This document shows positions 8,802-17,549 of a stretch of 64,000 nucleotides of DNA, piece by piece (within the stretch, counting starts at the first letter, position 1; each line of letters opens with the position of its first letter). The DNA is from Pseudomonas sediminis. GTDB taxonomy: Bacteria; Pseudomonadota; Gammaproteobacteria; Pseudomonadales; Pseudomonadaceae. Location of the stretch: positions 108,698 to 172,697 of the forward strand of contig NZ_NIQU01000009.1 in assembly GCF_002741105.1 (NCBI RefSeq). The letters run 5' to 3'. The position numbers and the translations under genes are program-made. The notes below the pieces were generated by a model that had not been told where the DNA came from, made no database searches, and saw nothing but the letters and a program-made list of their open reading frames with translations.

Positions 8802-9629
8802 TCAGCCATTGGTCGCGTTTTCGACCGTCCTGTAGTCGGGGTGTTCCGCTTGCAGCCGTCGCAATCGCGCCAGGCTGTCCTGGCGGTAGAACAAGGACAG
8901 CTGCTGGTAGACGTCCGGAAAGGCATCCGCCAGCAGATCCGGTGCGCTGAAGAAGTATTCGCTGGCCACCGCGAAGAACTCTGCCGGGTCTTCCGCCGCG
9001 TACGGGTCAATGGCGGTCTCGGCGTCGGGATTGGCGTCCAGCTCGGCGTTCAGTGCGTCATAGGCGCTCTGCATGGCATGCGCCCAATCCTGCACGCGCA
9101 TGTCGCGGTGCAGCGGTGGCAGGCCATTGGCACCGCCTTCGAGCATGTCCAGCTTGTGCGCCAGTTCGTGGATCACCAGGTTGTAGCCTTCCCAGCCGCC
9201 GCTGCTTTCGACGCCCGGCCAGGCGAGGATCACCGGGCCTTGTTGCCAGGCCTCGCCGCTGCGCGCGTCGTCCCATTCGTGTTCGATACCGCTGGCGTCG
9301 CGGTGGCGCTGCGGGCTCACGAAGTCATCCGGGTATAGGACGATTTCGTGAAACCCCCGGTACCAGTCCAGATCGCCCAGGTGCAGTAGCGGCAATTGCG
9401 CCTGGGCTGCCAGCAGCAGGTACTCGACCGGGCCGAGCTGCAGGCCCGGCAGGGCGGTCAGGTGCTTGTCATGCAGAAACAGCACGGCGCGTTCGCGTAA
9501 TTGCTGCTCTTCACGCTCGTCGAGGCCATCGAGGATCGGCAGGCGTCTGCGTACTTCGGCCCAGTGTGCGGGATCGACAGGGTTGTTTTCGAGGGTGCGA
9601 CGGCGGCGCCAGGCCTTGAAGGACCACAT
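8802..9629 (-). CDS. mtfA: MtfA-like zinc-dependent peptidase (M90 family)
   Basis: About 275 residues of the MtfA/M90 family. The zinc-binding HExxH is seen in NLVIHELAHKLDMLEG, and a downstream Glu-containing segment (EDPAEFFAVASEYFF) supplies the third ligand in family members. E. coli MtfA binds Mlc and has aminopeptidase activity; the role in Pseudomonas is less clear. The start chosen is the Met of MWSFKAWRRRR (9629). A longer reading from 9695 is possible but adds an atypical N-terminus, and neither start has a strong ribosome site. Divergent from the gene at 9744. Confidence 0.8.
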   Translation of the reverse strand: MWSFKAWRRRRTLENNPVDPAHWAEVRRRLPILDGLDEREEQQLRERAVLFLHDKHLTALPGLQLGPVEYLLLAAQAQLPLLHLGDLDWYRGFHEIVLYPDDFVSPQRHRDASGIEHEWDDARSGEAWQQGPVILAWPGVESSGGWEGYNLVIHELAHKLDMLEGGANGLPPLHRDMRVQDWAHAMQSAYDALNAELDANPDAETAIDPYAAEDPAEFFAVASEYFFSAPDLLADAFPDVYQQLSLFYRQDSLARLRRLQAEHPDYRTVENATNG

Positions 9630-9743
9630 GCATGCGGGCTCGTTGGGAGGACCCGGCCACCATAAGGGCGCCAAGCGCTCGCTACAAGTCGGCATAAAGG
9701 CTGCAACGCCTCTTGCAGCTTCGCTGCAGCAGGAGGGCTGAGC

Positions 9744-11327
9744 ATGGCGCTACAACTGCTGGAACACCCGGGCATCACGCTGGCGAGCGGCACCGGGCTG
9801 GACTTGCCGCACCAGGCCGCGCGGGCTCGGGCGATGTGGCTGGCCGGTCGCCTGCAGCGTCCGCCATTGCTGCTGGTCGTGCTGCTTTGGGCACGTCACT
9901 GCCCTGATGTGGTGCAAAGCCTGGAACGTCATCTGGACGCCCTGTTCGCCGATTTTCGCTGTACGCCTGAGGGCTGGAGTCAAACCCAGGCGGCGCGACA
10001 GGTGCTGGCCGCGCTGAACCTACAGCTGTTCCGGCGGCAGCAGGCCGGGCGGGGCGCCGCCGACTTGCATGCCGGTGTGTTGCTGATGCAGGGAGATGAG
10101 TTGCAGTTTCTGCAGGCGGGTAGTGTCGGTCTGGCGCGTGCGCACAAAGGTGTCTTGCAAGTCCTGGCAGGGCGTGAGGGGCAGGCTCTCGGTGCTCAGG
10201 CCGAGTTGGCGCTGGTTCAGCACAGTCTGTTGCCGAGCCGCGGCGAGCATCTGTTGCTGGCGCCGCAACCGCTAATCGATGTGAGTGATCTGCAAGGGCT
10301 ATGTATCCAGGCGGAGGGTGGCTTGGGCGAGCGGCTGAAACCGCTGTTGCAGGCTCCCGGCGCTGCAGTGCTGCTGCGTCTGGGGGAAACCCAGTGCCTG
10401 GCGCCGGCACCGTCCGCTGTGGTGTGTCCGGCGCTGATGCAGATCGCCTGCGGCCAGCAGCTCGATGGCTGGACGCTGTTGCGTCAATGTCCTTATGGGC
10501 CGTCTGGGCGGGTATACCTCGGGCGTGATGAATCCGGGCGGGAAGCCGTGCTCTGGTTCGCCGAAGACGAGGCAGGCGAAGCCTTCTGGCAGCGTGAGTG
10601 GGCTCTGCGACGCAGTACGCAGCAGGCCTTGCCGCAGGTACTGTCGCCGCATCAGGCGCGCAGCCATGCATACCTGGTGCTGGCCAAACCGCCTCGCGGC
10701 ATGCGCAACCTGTTCGATTGGGTGGCTGCTCATGGGGCGCCGGATACGCAGACGCTGATAGGGATAGTGACGCAACTGATCGCCGCCGTGCGTTCGCTGC
10801 AGCGCCGTGGCATGCAGGGGCTTTGGTTGAGCCCGAGGCAGATTTTGCTCGGTGATGACGGGCGCGTGCTGTTTCTGCCTGACGCCGCTGCGATCCTGCC
10901 CGGTGTGGCGCGTCAGTCTTTGCCTGAGCAGGCTGTACCGCTAGCGCCGGAACTGCGCAGCGGGCGAGCACTGGATGGTCGTGCCGATCAGTTCGCCCTG
11001 GCGGCGCTGATCTACTGGCTGATGTCGGGGCAATGGCCAGAGGCGGCGCGCGGCGACGTCAGGCCTGGACACTGTTATGTGCCCTTGGCGACCTTTACCG
11101 TGCATGTGCCGCAAGGCTGGGATGGCGTGCTGGCCCGCGCCCTGGCGCCGCAGCCACAGGCACGTTTCGAGGCGCTGTCGGAGTTTCAGCTGGCATTGCA
11201 GCAGCCCTTGCAGGCGCGTCGCAGTCAAGCGCTGCGGCGCGTGCCAATGCAGCCGGCACGCCTGGCTGCGCTAGGTCTGGTCACGTTGCCATTGCTGTTG
11301 GGGCTGCTGCTCAGTCTCGGCGGCTGA
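9744..11327 (+). CDS. Degenerate protein phosphatase/kinase-like membrane protein
   Basis: 527 residues, preceded by a clear GGAGG ribosome site (spacing 7). The layout recalls the bifunctional Ser/Thr phosphatase-kinase proteins of Pseudomonas: an N-terminal PP2C-like half (about 1-215, with LQFLQAGSVGLAR and EHLLLAPQ), a kinase-like half (about 225-490, with QLDGWTLLRQCPYGPSGRVYLGRDE and DQFALAALIYWLMSGQWPE), and one C-terminal membrane helix (about 508-525). The catalytic signatures are missing. No Lys is visible in the strand expected to carry it (EAVLWFAEDE), MQGLWLSPRQIL stands where HRDLKPxN is expected, and FLPD stands where DFG is expected. It may be a pseudoenzyme or regulator. Not proven as a member of any named family. 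Confidence 0.7.
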   Translation: MALQLLEHPGITLASGTGLDLPHQAARARAMWLAGRLQRPPLLLVVLLWARHCPDVVQSLERHLDALFADFRCTPEGWSQTQAARQVLAALNLQLFRRQQAGRGAADLHAGVLLMQGDELQFLQAGSVGLARAHKGVLQVLAGREGQALGAQAELALVQHSLLPSRGEHLLLAPQPLIDVSDLQGLCIQAEGGLGERLKPLLQAPGAAVLLRLGETQCLAPAPSAVVCPALMQIACGQQLDGWTLLRQCPYGPSGRVYLGRDESGREAVLWFAEDEAGEAFWQREWALRRSTQQALPQVLSPHQARSHAYLVLAKPPRGMRNLFDWVAAHGAPDTQTLIGIVTQLIAAVRSLQRRGMQGLWLSPRQILLGDDGRVLFLPDAAAILPGVARQSLPEQAVPLAPELRSGRALDGRADQFALAALIYWLMSGQWPEAARGDVRPGHCYVPLATFTVHVPQGWDGVLARALAPQPQARFEALSEFQLALQQPLQARRSQALRRVPMQPARLAALGLVTLPLLLGLLLSLGG

Positions 11328-11354
11328 CGGGCAGCCGCTACACCTGCGAGTAGA

Positions 11355-11810
11355 TCAATCGGAGTTGATCGGCAGCACGTAGTTCTTGAACTGCTCGTCC
11401 TCGACGAAGCCGATGGACTCGTAGACCTTCTGCGCCACCTCGTTGTCGCGGCTGGTGGCCACGCGCATACGCACGGCGTTGGTTTCCTTGGCCATCTGCT
11501 TGGCGGTGTGCAGCAGACGGTCGGCTACCAGTTGGCGGCGAGCATCCTCGGCGACATAGATGTCGTTGAGAATCCACACGCGCTTGAGCGACAGCGAGGA
11601 GTAGCTGGGGTAGAGCTGACAGAAGCCGAGCAGCTTGTCCTCGTCGTCGGCCAAAGCCAGATAGATCACCGACTCCTTGCGGCGCAGGCGCTTCTCGAGG
11701 AATTTGCGTGACGACTCGGGGTAGGGCAGCTCGTTGTAGAACTCGCGGTATTTGACGAACAGCGGGGTCAACAGGTCCAGGTGCTCCAGGGTGGCTTGGA
11801 CGATGCGCAT
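11355..11810 (-). CDS. GNAT-family N-acetyltransferase
   Basis: 151-residue single-domain acetyltransferase using acetyl-CoA. GNAT features are visible: the beta4 strand YSSLSLKRVWILNDIYVAEDARRQ, the acetyl-CoA pyrophosphate loop region (ARRQLVADRLLHTA), and the beta5/alpha4 region VATSRDNEVAQKVYESIGF. The substrate (protein, amine or antibiotic) cannot be told from sequence. The gene order GNAT-mpl is shared with P. aeruginosa. 249 nt separate it from mpl, which is divergent; no clear motif was found there besides the mpl ribosome site. Confidence 0.88.
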   Translation of the reverse strand: MRIVQATLEHLDLLTPLFVKYREFYNELPYPESSRKFLEKRLRRKESVIYLALADDEDKLLGFCQLYPSYSSLSLKRVWILNDIYVAEDARRQLVADRLLHTAKQMAKETNAVRMRVATSRDNEVAQKVYESIGFVEDEQFKNYVLPINSD

Positions 11811-12059
11811 GGTGGGCCTCGGCTTTTCTCTATGGTGGGGCAGCAGTGGCGATGCAGCTGTTGTGCCAGCGGGTCAGCCGATGCTGCCTCAAAGCCAGTT
11901 GAAAGCGCAATCCAAGCAAGCGTTTGATTTTCCCGAGGCCGAGCAACTTGGTATTGGTGCATCTGTCTGAACTGGGCGCAGCAGCCGCCTGGCGGGCGCT
12001 GTGCTAACCTGCCGCCATCGCTTTAAGCCCTACGAGTAGGGCGTGTTCAGAGGACATCC

Positions 12060-13415
12060 ATGCACATTCATATTCTCGGCATCTGCGGCACCTTCATGGG
12101 CTCGCTCGCGGTGCTGGCCAAGGAGCTCGGCCATCGCGTCACTGGCTCCGATGCCAATGTCTATCCGCCTATGAGCACTCAGTTGGAAGCCCAGGGCATT
12201 GAGCTGATGCAGGGCTTTGATCCGGCGCACCTGCAGCCGGCGCCCGATCTGGTGGTGGTGGGTAATGCCATGAGCCGTGGCAACCCGGCGGTGGAATACG
12301 TGCTGAACAAGGGCCTGCCTTATGTGTCCGGCCCGCAGTGGCTGGCTGATCACGTGCTGCAGGGGCGCTGGGTGATGGCGGTCGCCGGCACCCATGGCAA
12401 AACCAGCAGTTCGAGCATGCTGGCCTGGGTGCTGGAGCACGCCGGCATGGCGCCGGGCTTCCTGATCGGCGGCGTGCCGCAGAATTTCGGTATTTCCGCG
12501 CGTCTGGGCGATACGCCGTTCTTCGTGGTCGAGGCCGACGAGTACGACAGCGCCTTCTTCGACAAGCGCAGCAAGTTCGTCCACTACCGCCCGCGCACAG
12601 CGATCCTCAACAACCTGGAATTCGATCACGCGGACATATTCCCGGATCTTGCGGCCATCGAGCGGCAGTTCCACCATCTGGTGCGCATCATCCCCAGCGA
12701 GGGGCTGGTCATCCATCCGGCTAGCGAAAGCGCGCTGGCGCGGGTGATCGAGATGGGCTGCTGGACGCCGGTGCAGACCACCGGTGAAGGTGGTCAGTGG
12801 CAGGCACGTCTGCTCAGTGCGGATGGCTCGCGCTTCGAGGTGAGCTTCGACGGCAAGGTCGAAGGCACCGTGGAGTGGAACCTGACCGGCCAGCACAACG
12901 TCGCCAACGCCCTGGCCGTACTCGCCGCAGCGCGCCATGTCGGCGTGGTGCCGGCGCTGGGCATCGAGGCACTGGGCCAGTTCATCAACGCCAAGCGGCG
13001 TATGGAAAAGGTCGCCGAGGTGAACGGTGTGACCGTCTTCGATGACTTCGCCCACCACCCCACTGCCATAGCAACCACGCTCGATGGCCTGCGCAAGCGT
13101 GTCGGCGAAGATACCCAGGTGATCGCGGTGATCGAGCCGCGCTCCAATTCGATGAAACTCGGCGCCCATCGTGACGGCCTGGCCGAGTCCGCCGAACAGG
13201 CCGATGCGGTGTTCTGGTACGCGCCGCCGAATCTTGGCTGGGACCTGGCCGCCACCGTGGCGCAGGCGCGCAACCCGACGCGGGTGTGCGACTCGCTGGA
13301 GTCGATCATCGATGGTGTGAAGGCTCTGGCGCGCCCCGGTACCCAAGTGGTGGTCATGAGCAACGGTGGCTTCGGCGGTTTGCACGGCAAGCTGGCAGCA
13401 GCTCTGGAGGGATAA
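12060..13415 (+). CDS. mpl: UDP-N-acetylmuramate:L-alanyl-gamma-D-glutamyl-meso-diaminopimelate ligase
   Basis: 451-residue Mur-ligase family enzyme that attaches recycled murein tripeptide to UDP-MurNAc in the cytoplasm. The N-terminal Rossmann domain has the Mpl signature MHIHILGICGTFMGSLA. The ATP-binding loop is VAGTHGKTSSSSM, followed by VVEADEYDSAFFDKRSKF, LNNLEFDHADIF and FDDFAHHPTAI. Length is typical (about 450). The ribosome site AGAGGA lies 5 nt before the ATG. Its TAA is directly followed by the ubiX ATG, so the two are cotranscribed. Confidence 0.97.
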   Translation: MHIHILGICGTFMGSLAVLAKELGHRVTGSDANVYPPMSTQLEAQGIELMQGFDPAHLQPAPDLVVVGNAMSRGNPAVEYVLNKGLPYVSGPQWLADHVLQGRWVMAVAGTHGKTSSSSMLAWVLEHAGMAPGFLIGGVPQNFGISARLGDTPFFVVEADEYDSAFFDKRSKFVHYRPRTAILNNLEFDHADIFPDLAAIERQFHHLVRIIPSEGLVIHPASESALARVIEMGCWTPVQTTGEGGQWQARLLSADGSRFEVSFDGKVEGTVEWNLTGQHNVANALAVLAAARHVGVVPALGIEALGQFINAKRRMEKVAEVNGVTVFDDFAHHPTAIATTLDGLRKRVGEDTQVIAVIEPRSNSMKLGAHRDGLAESAEQADAVFWYAPPNLGWDLAATVAQARNPTRVCDSLESIIDGVKALARPGTQVVVMSNGGFGGLHGKLAAALEG

Positions 13416-14045
13416 ATGTCTGGCCCTGAGAGAATAACCCTGGCCATGACCGGCGCCTCGGGCGCGCAATACGGCCTGCGCCTGCTCGACTGCCTGGTGC
13501 AGGAAGAGCGCGAAGTGCACTTCCTGATCTCCAAGGCTGCGCAGTTGGTGATGGCCACCGAAACCGACGTGGCGCTACCGGCCAAACCGCAGTCCATGGC
13601 GCAGTTCCTGACCGAGTACACCGGTGCGGCGCCGGGGCAGATCCGCGTCTACGGCAAGGAAGACTGGATGGCCCCGGCCGCCTCCGGCTCCGGTGCGCCC
13701 ACTGCCATGGTGGTAGTGCCGTGCAGCACCGGCACCTTGTCGGCCATCGCTGCCGGTGCCTGCAACAACCTGATCGAGCGCGCCGCCGACGTAGCCTTGA
13801 AGGAGCGCCGCCAGCTGATTCTGGTGCCGCGTGAGGCGCCGTATTCGAGCATCCATCTGGAGAACATGCTCAAGCTGTCGAATCTGGGCGTGACCATCCT
13901 GCCGGCCTCGCCGGGTTTTTATCACCAGCCGCAAACGCTGGATGATCTGGTGGACTTCGTCGTGGCGCGCATCCTCAATTGCCTGAATATCCCCCAGGAC
14001 ATGCTGCCGCGCTGGGGGGAGCATCATTTGGTATCAGATGACTAA
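13416..14045 (+). CDS. ubiX: UbiX flavin prenyltransferase
   Basis: 209-residue enzyme that makes prenylated FMN, the cofactor of UbiD decarboxylase in ubiquinone synthesis. N-terminal flavin-binding motif LAMTGASGAQYGLRLLD, then VVPCSTGTLSAIAAG, the RRQLILVPREAP segment, and a C-terminal FYHQPQTLDDLVDFVVARIL. Length is usual for the family. No gap to mpl. The mpl-ubiX pair is conserved in Pseudomonas. Confidence 0.96.
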   Translation: MSGPERITLAMTGASGAQYGLRLLDCLVQEEREVHFLISKAAQLVMATETDVALPAKPQSMAQFLTEYTGAAPGQIRVYGKEDWMAPAASGSGAPTAMVVVPCSTGTLSAIAAGACNNLIERAADVALKERRQLILVPREAPYSSIHLENMLKLSNLGVTILPASPGFYHQPQTLDDLVDFVVARILNCLNIPQDMLPRWGEHHLVSDD

Positions 14046-14056
14046 GGAGAGTGCTG

Positions 14057-14347
14057 ATGTCCATTGTGAGTCGCTGTGTGTTGGGAAGCGTCTTCACGTT
14101 GTCGTTGCTGCCGGTTGCAGAGGCGTCCATGCGCTGCGGTACCGCCCTGGTTTACGAGGGCGAGCGTAGCGTCGAGGTGCTGCGCAAATGCGGTGAACCC
14201 GATCAGCGTGAGGTGACACCACCCAGCAGTCCGCAGGGTGGCGGCGTGACAGTCGAGCAATGGGTGTATGGGCCTCGCAATGGCGTCTACCGCTACCTGC
14301 GTTTTCTCGATGGCAAGCTGGTGGAAATAAGGACCGAACGCGGATGA
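14057..14347 (+). CDS. DUF2845-family small secreted protein
   Basis: 96 residues with a probable Sec signal peptide (about 1-22, cleaved near VAEASM). A short domain follows: CGTALVYEGERSVEVLRKCGEPD and QWVYGPRNGVYRYLRFLDGKLVEI. The two Cys residues (in MRCGT and RKCGEP) could form a disulphide. This resembles the DUF2845 family of periplasmic proteins of unknown function. The start at 14057 was chosen over an in-frame GTG at 14051 because AAGGAGA lies 6 nt before the ATG. Overlaps the next gene by 4 nt (ATGA). Confidence 0.75.
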   Translation: MSIVSRCVLGSVFTLSLLPVAEASMRCGTALVYEGERSVEVLRKCGEPDQREVTPPSSPQGGGVTVEQWVYGPRNGVYRYLRFLDGKLVEIRTERG

Positions 14348-14634
14348 GACGGCCTGTAACGCTCACCCTGTTGCTGGCGCTGAATCTGAGCGGCTGTGCC
14401 ACCGTACGCACGCTGGACGCGGCCAAGCCTGGTGCGCCGGTGGTCTATGCCGGCACGCGACTGGATTGGTATGCGATCAATGGCGGGTGCTGCCCGCTGG
14501 ACCGTTTCGGCGCCGAAGCGCCAAGCTATCCCAGGCTGGATCTGCCGGCCAGTGCGCTGCTCGATACCTTGTTGCTGCCCCTGTCACTGGCCACTGCGCT
14601 GGGCGTAAGCCTGGGCATTAGTGGCGGGCTGTAA
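14344..14634 (+). CDS. YceK/YidQ-like small lipoprotein
   Basis: 96 residues. The N-terminal signal peptide ends in a lipobox (LNLSGC), so the protein should be lipidated at Cys18 and anchored to a membrane. The body (VVYAGTRLDWYAIN ... LDLPASALLDTLLLPLSLA) fits the YceK/YidQ (DUF1375) lipoprotein family of unknown function. The ATG overlaps the stop of the upstream gene. Its TAA (14632-14634) lies at the edge of a decayed REP-like sequence (GTAACTCGG...). Confidence 0.75.
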   Translation: MRRPVTLTLLLALNLSGCATVRTLDAAKPGAPVVYAGTRLDWYAINGGCCPLDRFGAEAPSYPRLDLPASALLDTLLLPLSLATALGVSLGISGGL

Positions 14635-14695
14635 CTCGGATGTAATGCGGAGAAGGCGCTGGCGCAGCCTACGGGGTTGGCGTTGCTGGCGTCGC

Positions 14696-15175
14696 TCAGC
14701 AGGTTTCCGTTTCTACTTCCTGGCACACGTCGATCCATTCGGCATCGACCAGTTCGGCCATGCGCTGCGGAGCGATGCGTACGGCGCTGTGGGTGGCGCC
14801 GGCCGCCGGTAGGACCTCATCGAAGGCCAGCAAAGAGCGGTCGCAGTAGACGCTGAGCGGTGTAGCCAGGCCGAATGGACAGACGCCGCCCACCGGATGG
14901 CTGGTCAGCTCTATCACCGTTTGCGCATCGAGCATGCGCGACTTGGCGCCGAAGCATTCCTTCATCTTGCGGTTGTCGATGCGGGCGTCGCCACGGGCGA
15001 CGATCAGCACGTCGCGTTCGGCGATACGAAAGGCCAGGGTCTTGGCGATCTGTCCCGGCGATACGCCATGCGCCTCGGCAGCCAGCGCCACGGTGGCGGT
15101 GCTGGACTGCAGTTCGATGATCGCGATGTCGGGCGCCTTGGCGGCGAAGAAGGCGCGTACAGAGGCCAGGCTCAT
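14696..15175 (-). CDS. YbaK/ProX-type aminoacyl-tRNA deacylase
   Basis: 159-residue single-domain protein of the YbaK/EbsC family, which hydrolyses mischarged tRNAs (for example Cys-tRNAPro). Visible features: the catalytic-Lys region GVSPGQIAKTLAFRI, then DARIDNRKMKECFGAK and HPVGGVCPFGLATPLSVYCD with the GGVCPFG motif. The Met of MSLASVRAFFAAK (15175) was chosen because GGGGAA lies just upstream and family members start there; a longer ORF begins at 15208. The exact tRNA substrate is not evident. Confidence 0.85.
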   Translation of the reverse strand: MSLASVRAFFAAKAPDIAIIELQSSTATVALAAEAHGVSPGQIAKTLAFRIAERDVLIVARGDARIDNRKMKECFGAKSRMLDAQTVIELTSHPVGGVCPFGLATPLSVYCDRSLLAFDEVLPAAGATHSAVRIAPQRMAELVDAEWIDVCQEVETETC

Positions 15176-15334
15176 GAAGCGGTTCCCCAGGGCTGTCGAG
15201 GTGAGCACGACGCTGTGGCCAGTCTGTGCTGGTCAGGCACAGCCTCATCCTGGCGCTGGCGTGGTCGTGAGCACGGCGAAAAAACAAGCGGCCATGCTCG
15301 CGCCGCATAGCCAGCACGTCAAGGCCTGATGGCG

Positions 15335-16201
15335 TCAGTTTGCCAGCAGATGCGCTGCTTTTTCGGCTTCATCGAGCCCGAAGCGACCTTTTTCGTCGCG
15401 TGTTACCCGGCCCATGGCCACGTCCGGGTCGTGGGTGAATACCAGTCGGCCGCCCCGGGAAAACAGATCGCTGAGCAGCGCTTCCTTTTCCTCGATAAGG
15501 CCTTCGGGAAAGCGGTCATAGCCCATGGTGATCGGCAGGTGCACCCAGGGCGCACCGGGGATCAGGTCGCCGGGAAACACCACCGGCCCACCCGGCATGA
15601 CCACCTCCGGCAGCAACTGGCCCGGTGTGTGGCCGTCGCTCCAGTGCAGGCGCCAGTCTGGACCTAGTAGCTCGCAACTGTCGGTTTCGTCGATCAGTTG
15701 CAGGCGGCCGCTGGCTTCCAGCAAAGCCAGCAGCTCCGGGATATAAGAGGCTTTATCGCGGGCGTGTGGATTGCAGGCGCGCTGCCATTGGCGCCGGCCG
15801 GTGACGAAGCGTGCGTTGGGAAACAGCAGACGTGCGGGTTGATCCGCCTGCCAGGCGGCGAGCAGGCCGCCGGCATGGTCGAAGTGCAGGTGGGTGAGCA
15901 CGACGATATCGATATCGGCATCGCTCAGGCCGACGGCGGCCAGGCTGTCGAGCAGCACGTGACGCTCTTCCTGTACGCCGAAGCGCTGCTTGAGCTCCGG
16001 GCTGAAGAAGGCGCCGATGCCGGTCTCGACAAGGATGTTGCGCTCGTCCTCCTGTACCAGCAGGGCGCGGCAGCCGAGGTCGATGCGGTTCAATTCGTCG
16101 GCTGGCATCCAGCGTTGCCAGAGAGCCTTGGGCGCGTTGCCGAACATGGCGCCGCCATCGAGTTTCTGGCTGTTGCCGGTCAGGGTGGTCAGGGTTCGCA
16201 T
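15335..16201 (-). CDS. MBL-fold metallo-hydrolase
   Basis: 288-residue metallo-beta-lactamase-fold protein. The metal-binding motif HLHFDH (in VVLTHLHFDHAGGL), later His residues in WSDGHTPGQLLPE, and Asp/His near the end (FPGDLIP, LVFTHDPDVAMG) complete the di-metal site. The chemistry could be lactonase, thioesterase or another hydrolase; no specific substrate is assigned. It lies 38 nt downstream of the thiolase and may belong to that transcript, but a separate unit cannot be excluded. Confidence 0.85.
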   Translation of the reverse strand: MRTLTTLTGNSQKLDGGAMFGNAPKALWQRWMPADELNRIDLGCRALLVQEDERNILVETGIGAFFSPELKQRFGVQEERHVLLDSLAAVGLSDADIDIVVLTHLHFDHAGGLLAAWQADQPARLLFPNARFVTGRRQWQRACNPHARDKASYIPELLALLEASGRLQLIDETDSCELLGPDWRLHWSDGHTPGQLLPEVVMPGGPVVFPGDLIPGAPWVHLPITMGYDRFPEGLIEEKEALLSDLFSRGGRLVFTHDPDVAMGRVTRDEKGRFGLDEAEKAAHLLAN

Positions 16202-16239
16202 GGGTTATCTCTTATTCTTGTCCGTTCGCGGTGATTGTT

Positions 16240-17418
16240 TCAGCGTTCGATGGCCAGGGCCACACCCTGGCCGCCACCGATGCACAGGGTAGCCAGGGCA
16301 CGACGGGCATCGCGGCGCTGCATCTCATGCACCAGGCTGACCAGGATGCGGCAGCCGGAGGCGCCGATGGGGTGGCCTAGGGCGATGGCGCCGCCGTTGA
16401 CATTGACCTTGGCGCTGTCCCAATGCAGTTCGCGGCCGACGGCGATGGCCTGGGCGGCAAAGGCTTCGTTGGCCTCGATCAGGTCGAGCTGTTCCAGGCT
16501 CCAGCCGGCGCGTTCCAGCGCCTTACAGCTGGCGAATACCGGGCCGATGCCCATCACTGCCGGATCGACCCCGGCGCTGGCGTGGGCGGCGATACGGGCC
16601 AGCACCGGCAGTTGCAGTTCGTCGGCTTTCTCGGCGCTCATCAGCAGTACGGCAGCGGCGCCATCGTTGAGGGTCGAAGCGTTGCCTGCGGTCACCGTGC
16701 CGTCATTCTTGAAAGCCGGGCGCAGCTTGCCCAGGCTGTCCAGGCTGGTGCCTGCGCGCGGTTGTTCATCCTGGGCAAAGCGCAGTGGTTCGGCGCCGCG
16801 CTGGGGGATTTCCACCGGGACGATCTCGCCTGCAAAGCGCCCCGCGTCGATGGCGGCCTGGGCGCGCTGCTGCGAACGCAGGGCGAAGGCGTCCTGCTCG
16901 GCGCGGGTGACGCCGTACTGCTCGGCCAGATTCTCGGCGGTGATACCCATGTGGTAATTGTTGAACGCGTCCCATAGGCCGTCCTGAATCATCGTGTCGA
17001 CCAATTGCGCATGGCCCATGCGCAGGCCGCTACGGGCGCCGGGCATGACGTAGGGAGCCAGGCTCATGTTCTCCTGGCCGCCGGCGATGATTATCTCGGC
17101 GTCGCCGCCACGAATGGCCTGGGCGCCGAGGATCACCGCCTTGAGGCCGGAGCCGCAGACCTTGTTCAGGGTCATGGCCGGCACCGTATGTGGCAGGCCG
17201 GCGAGCAGGACACTCTGGCGCGCCGGGTTCTGCCCGGAACCCGCGGTGAGCACCTGGCCGAGAATCACTTCGTCGATCTGCTCGCCCTCGATTCCCGTGC
17301 GGGCCAGGAGTTCACGGATCACCGCGGCGCCCAGTTGCGGCGCGGGTATGCGGCTCAACGCGCCCTGAAAGCTGCCGATGGCGGTACGGCAGGCGGCGAC
17401 TATCACGACTTCACGCAT
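16240..17418 (-). CDS. Acetyl-CoA C-acyltransferase (thiolase)
   Basis: 392-residue thiolase of the AtoB/PhaA type, which cleaves 3-ketoacyl-CoA or condenses two acetyl-CoA. Nucleophile Cys88 in LNKVCGSGLKAV, GENxAxxY-like region (GITAENLAEQYG), His in NVNGGAIALGHPIGASG and second active Cys in TLCIGGGQGVA. Length is typical (about 392). It follows the acyl-CoA dehydrogenase in the same direction after a terminator-like hairpin, so it may be partly independent. It could serve beta-oxidation of a short acyl-CoA or ketone-body use. Confidence 0.92.
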   Translation of the reverse strand: MREVVIVAACRTAIGSFQGALSRIPAPQLGAAVIRELLARTGIEGEQIDEVILGQVLTAGSGQNPARQSVLLAGLPHTVPAMTLNKVCGSGLKAVILGAQAIRGGDAEIIIAGGQENMSLAPYVMPGARSGLRMGHAQLVDTMIQDGLWDAFNNYHMGITAENLAEQYGVTRAEQDAFALRSQQRAQAAIDAGRFAGEIVPVEIPQRGAEPLRFAQDEQPRAGTSLDSLGKLRPAFKNDGTVTAGNASTLNDGAAAVLLMSAEKADELQLPVLARIAAHASAGVDPAVMGIGPVFASCKALERAGWSLEQLDLIEANEAFAAQAIAVGRELHWDSAKVNVNGGAIALGHPIGASGCRILVSLVHEMQRRDARRALATLCIGGGQGVALAIER

Positions 17419-17460
17419 AAGGACTCCTCGTCGGCTGGGCAGGGCCAGCCGAAGCTCGAA

Positions 17461-17490
17461 TAAAAAAGCGCGGCGCCGAAGCGCCGCGCA
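17461..17490 (-). terminator. Intrinsic terminator after the acyl-CoA dehydrogenase gene
   Basis: Perfect 9-bp GC-rich stem GCGCGGCGC / GCGCCGCGC (arms 17468-17476 and 17481-17489, CGAA loop), followed on the minus strand by six T residues. It lies 60 nt past the stop of the dehydrogenase gene and 43 nt before the thiolase start. It should reduce read-through between them. Confidence 0.85.
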
Positions 17491-17549
17491 ACACGCTCAA
17501 CCTTGCAGGGCCGCCGGCTCGGCGGTGGCGGATTGCACCTGCCCTATGT

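Noticed and set aside
11811..12059. Riboswitch or small RNA in the 249-nt gap before mpl
   Set aside because: No conserved riboswitch element, terminator or strong hairpin was found; only the mpl ribosome site is supported.
12030..13520. 496-codon open frame on the minus strand
   Set aside because: Antisense to mpl and the start of ubiX, whose active-site motifs are clear; the frame has shadow-type composition.
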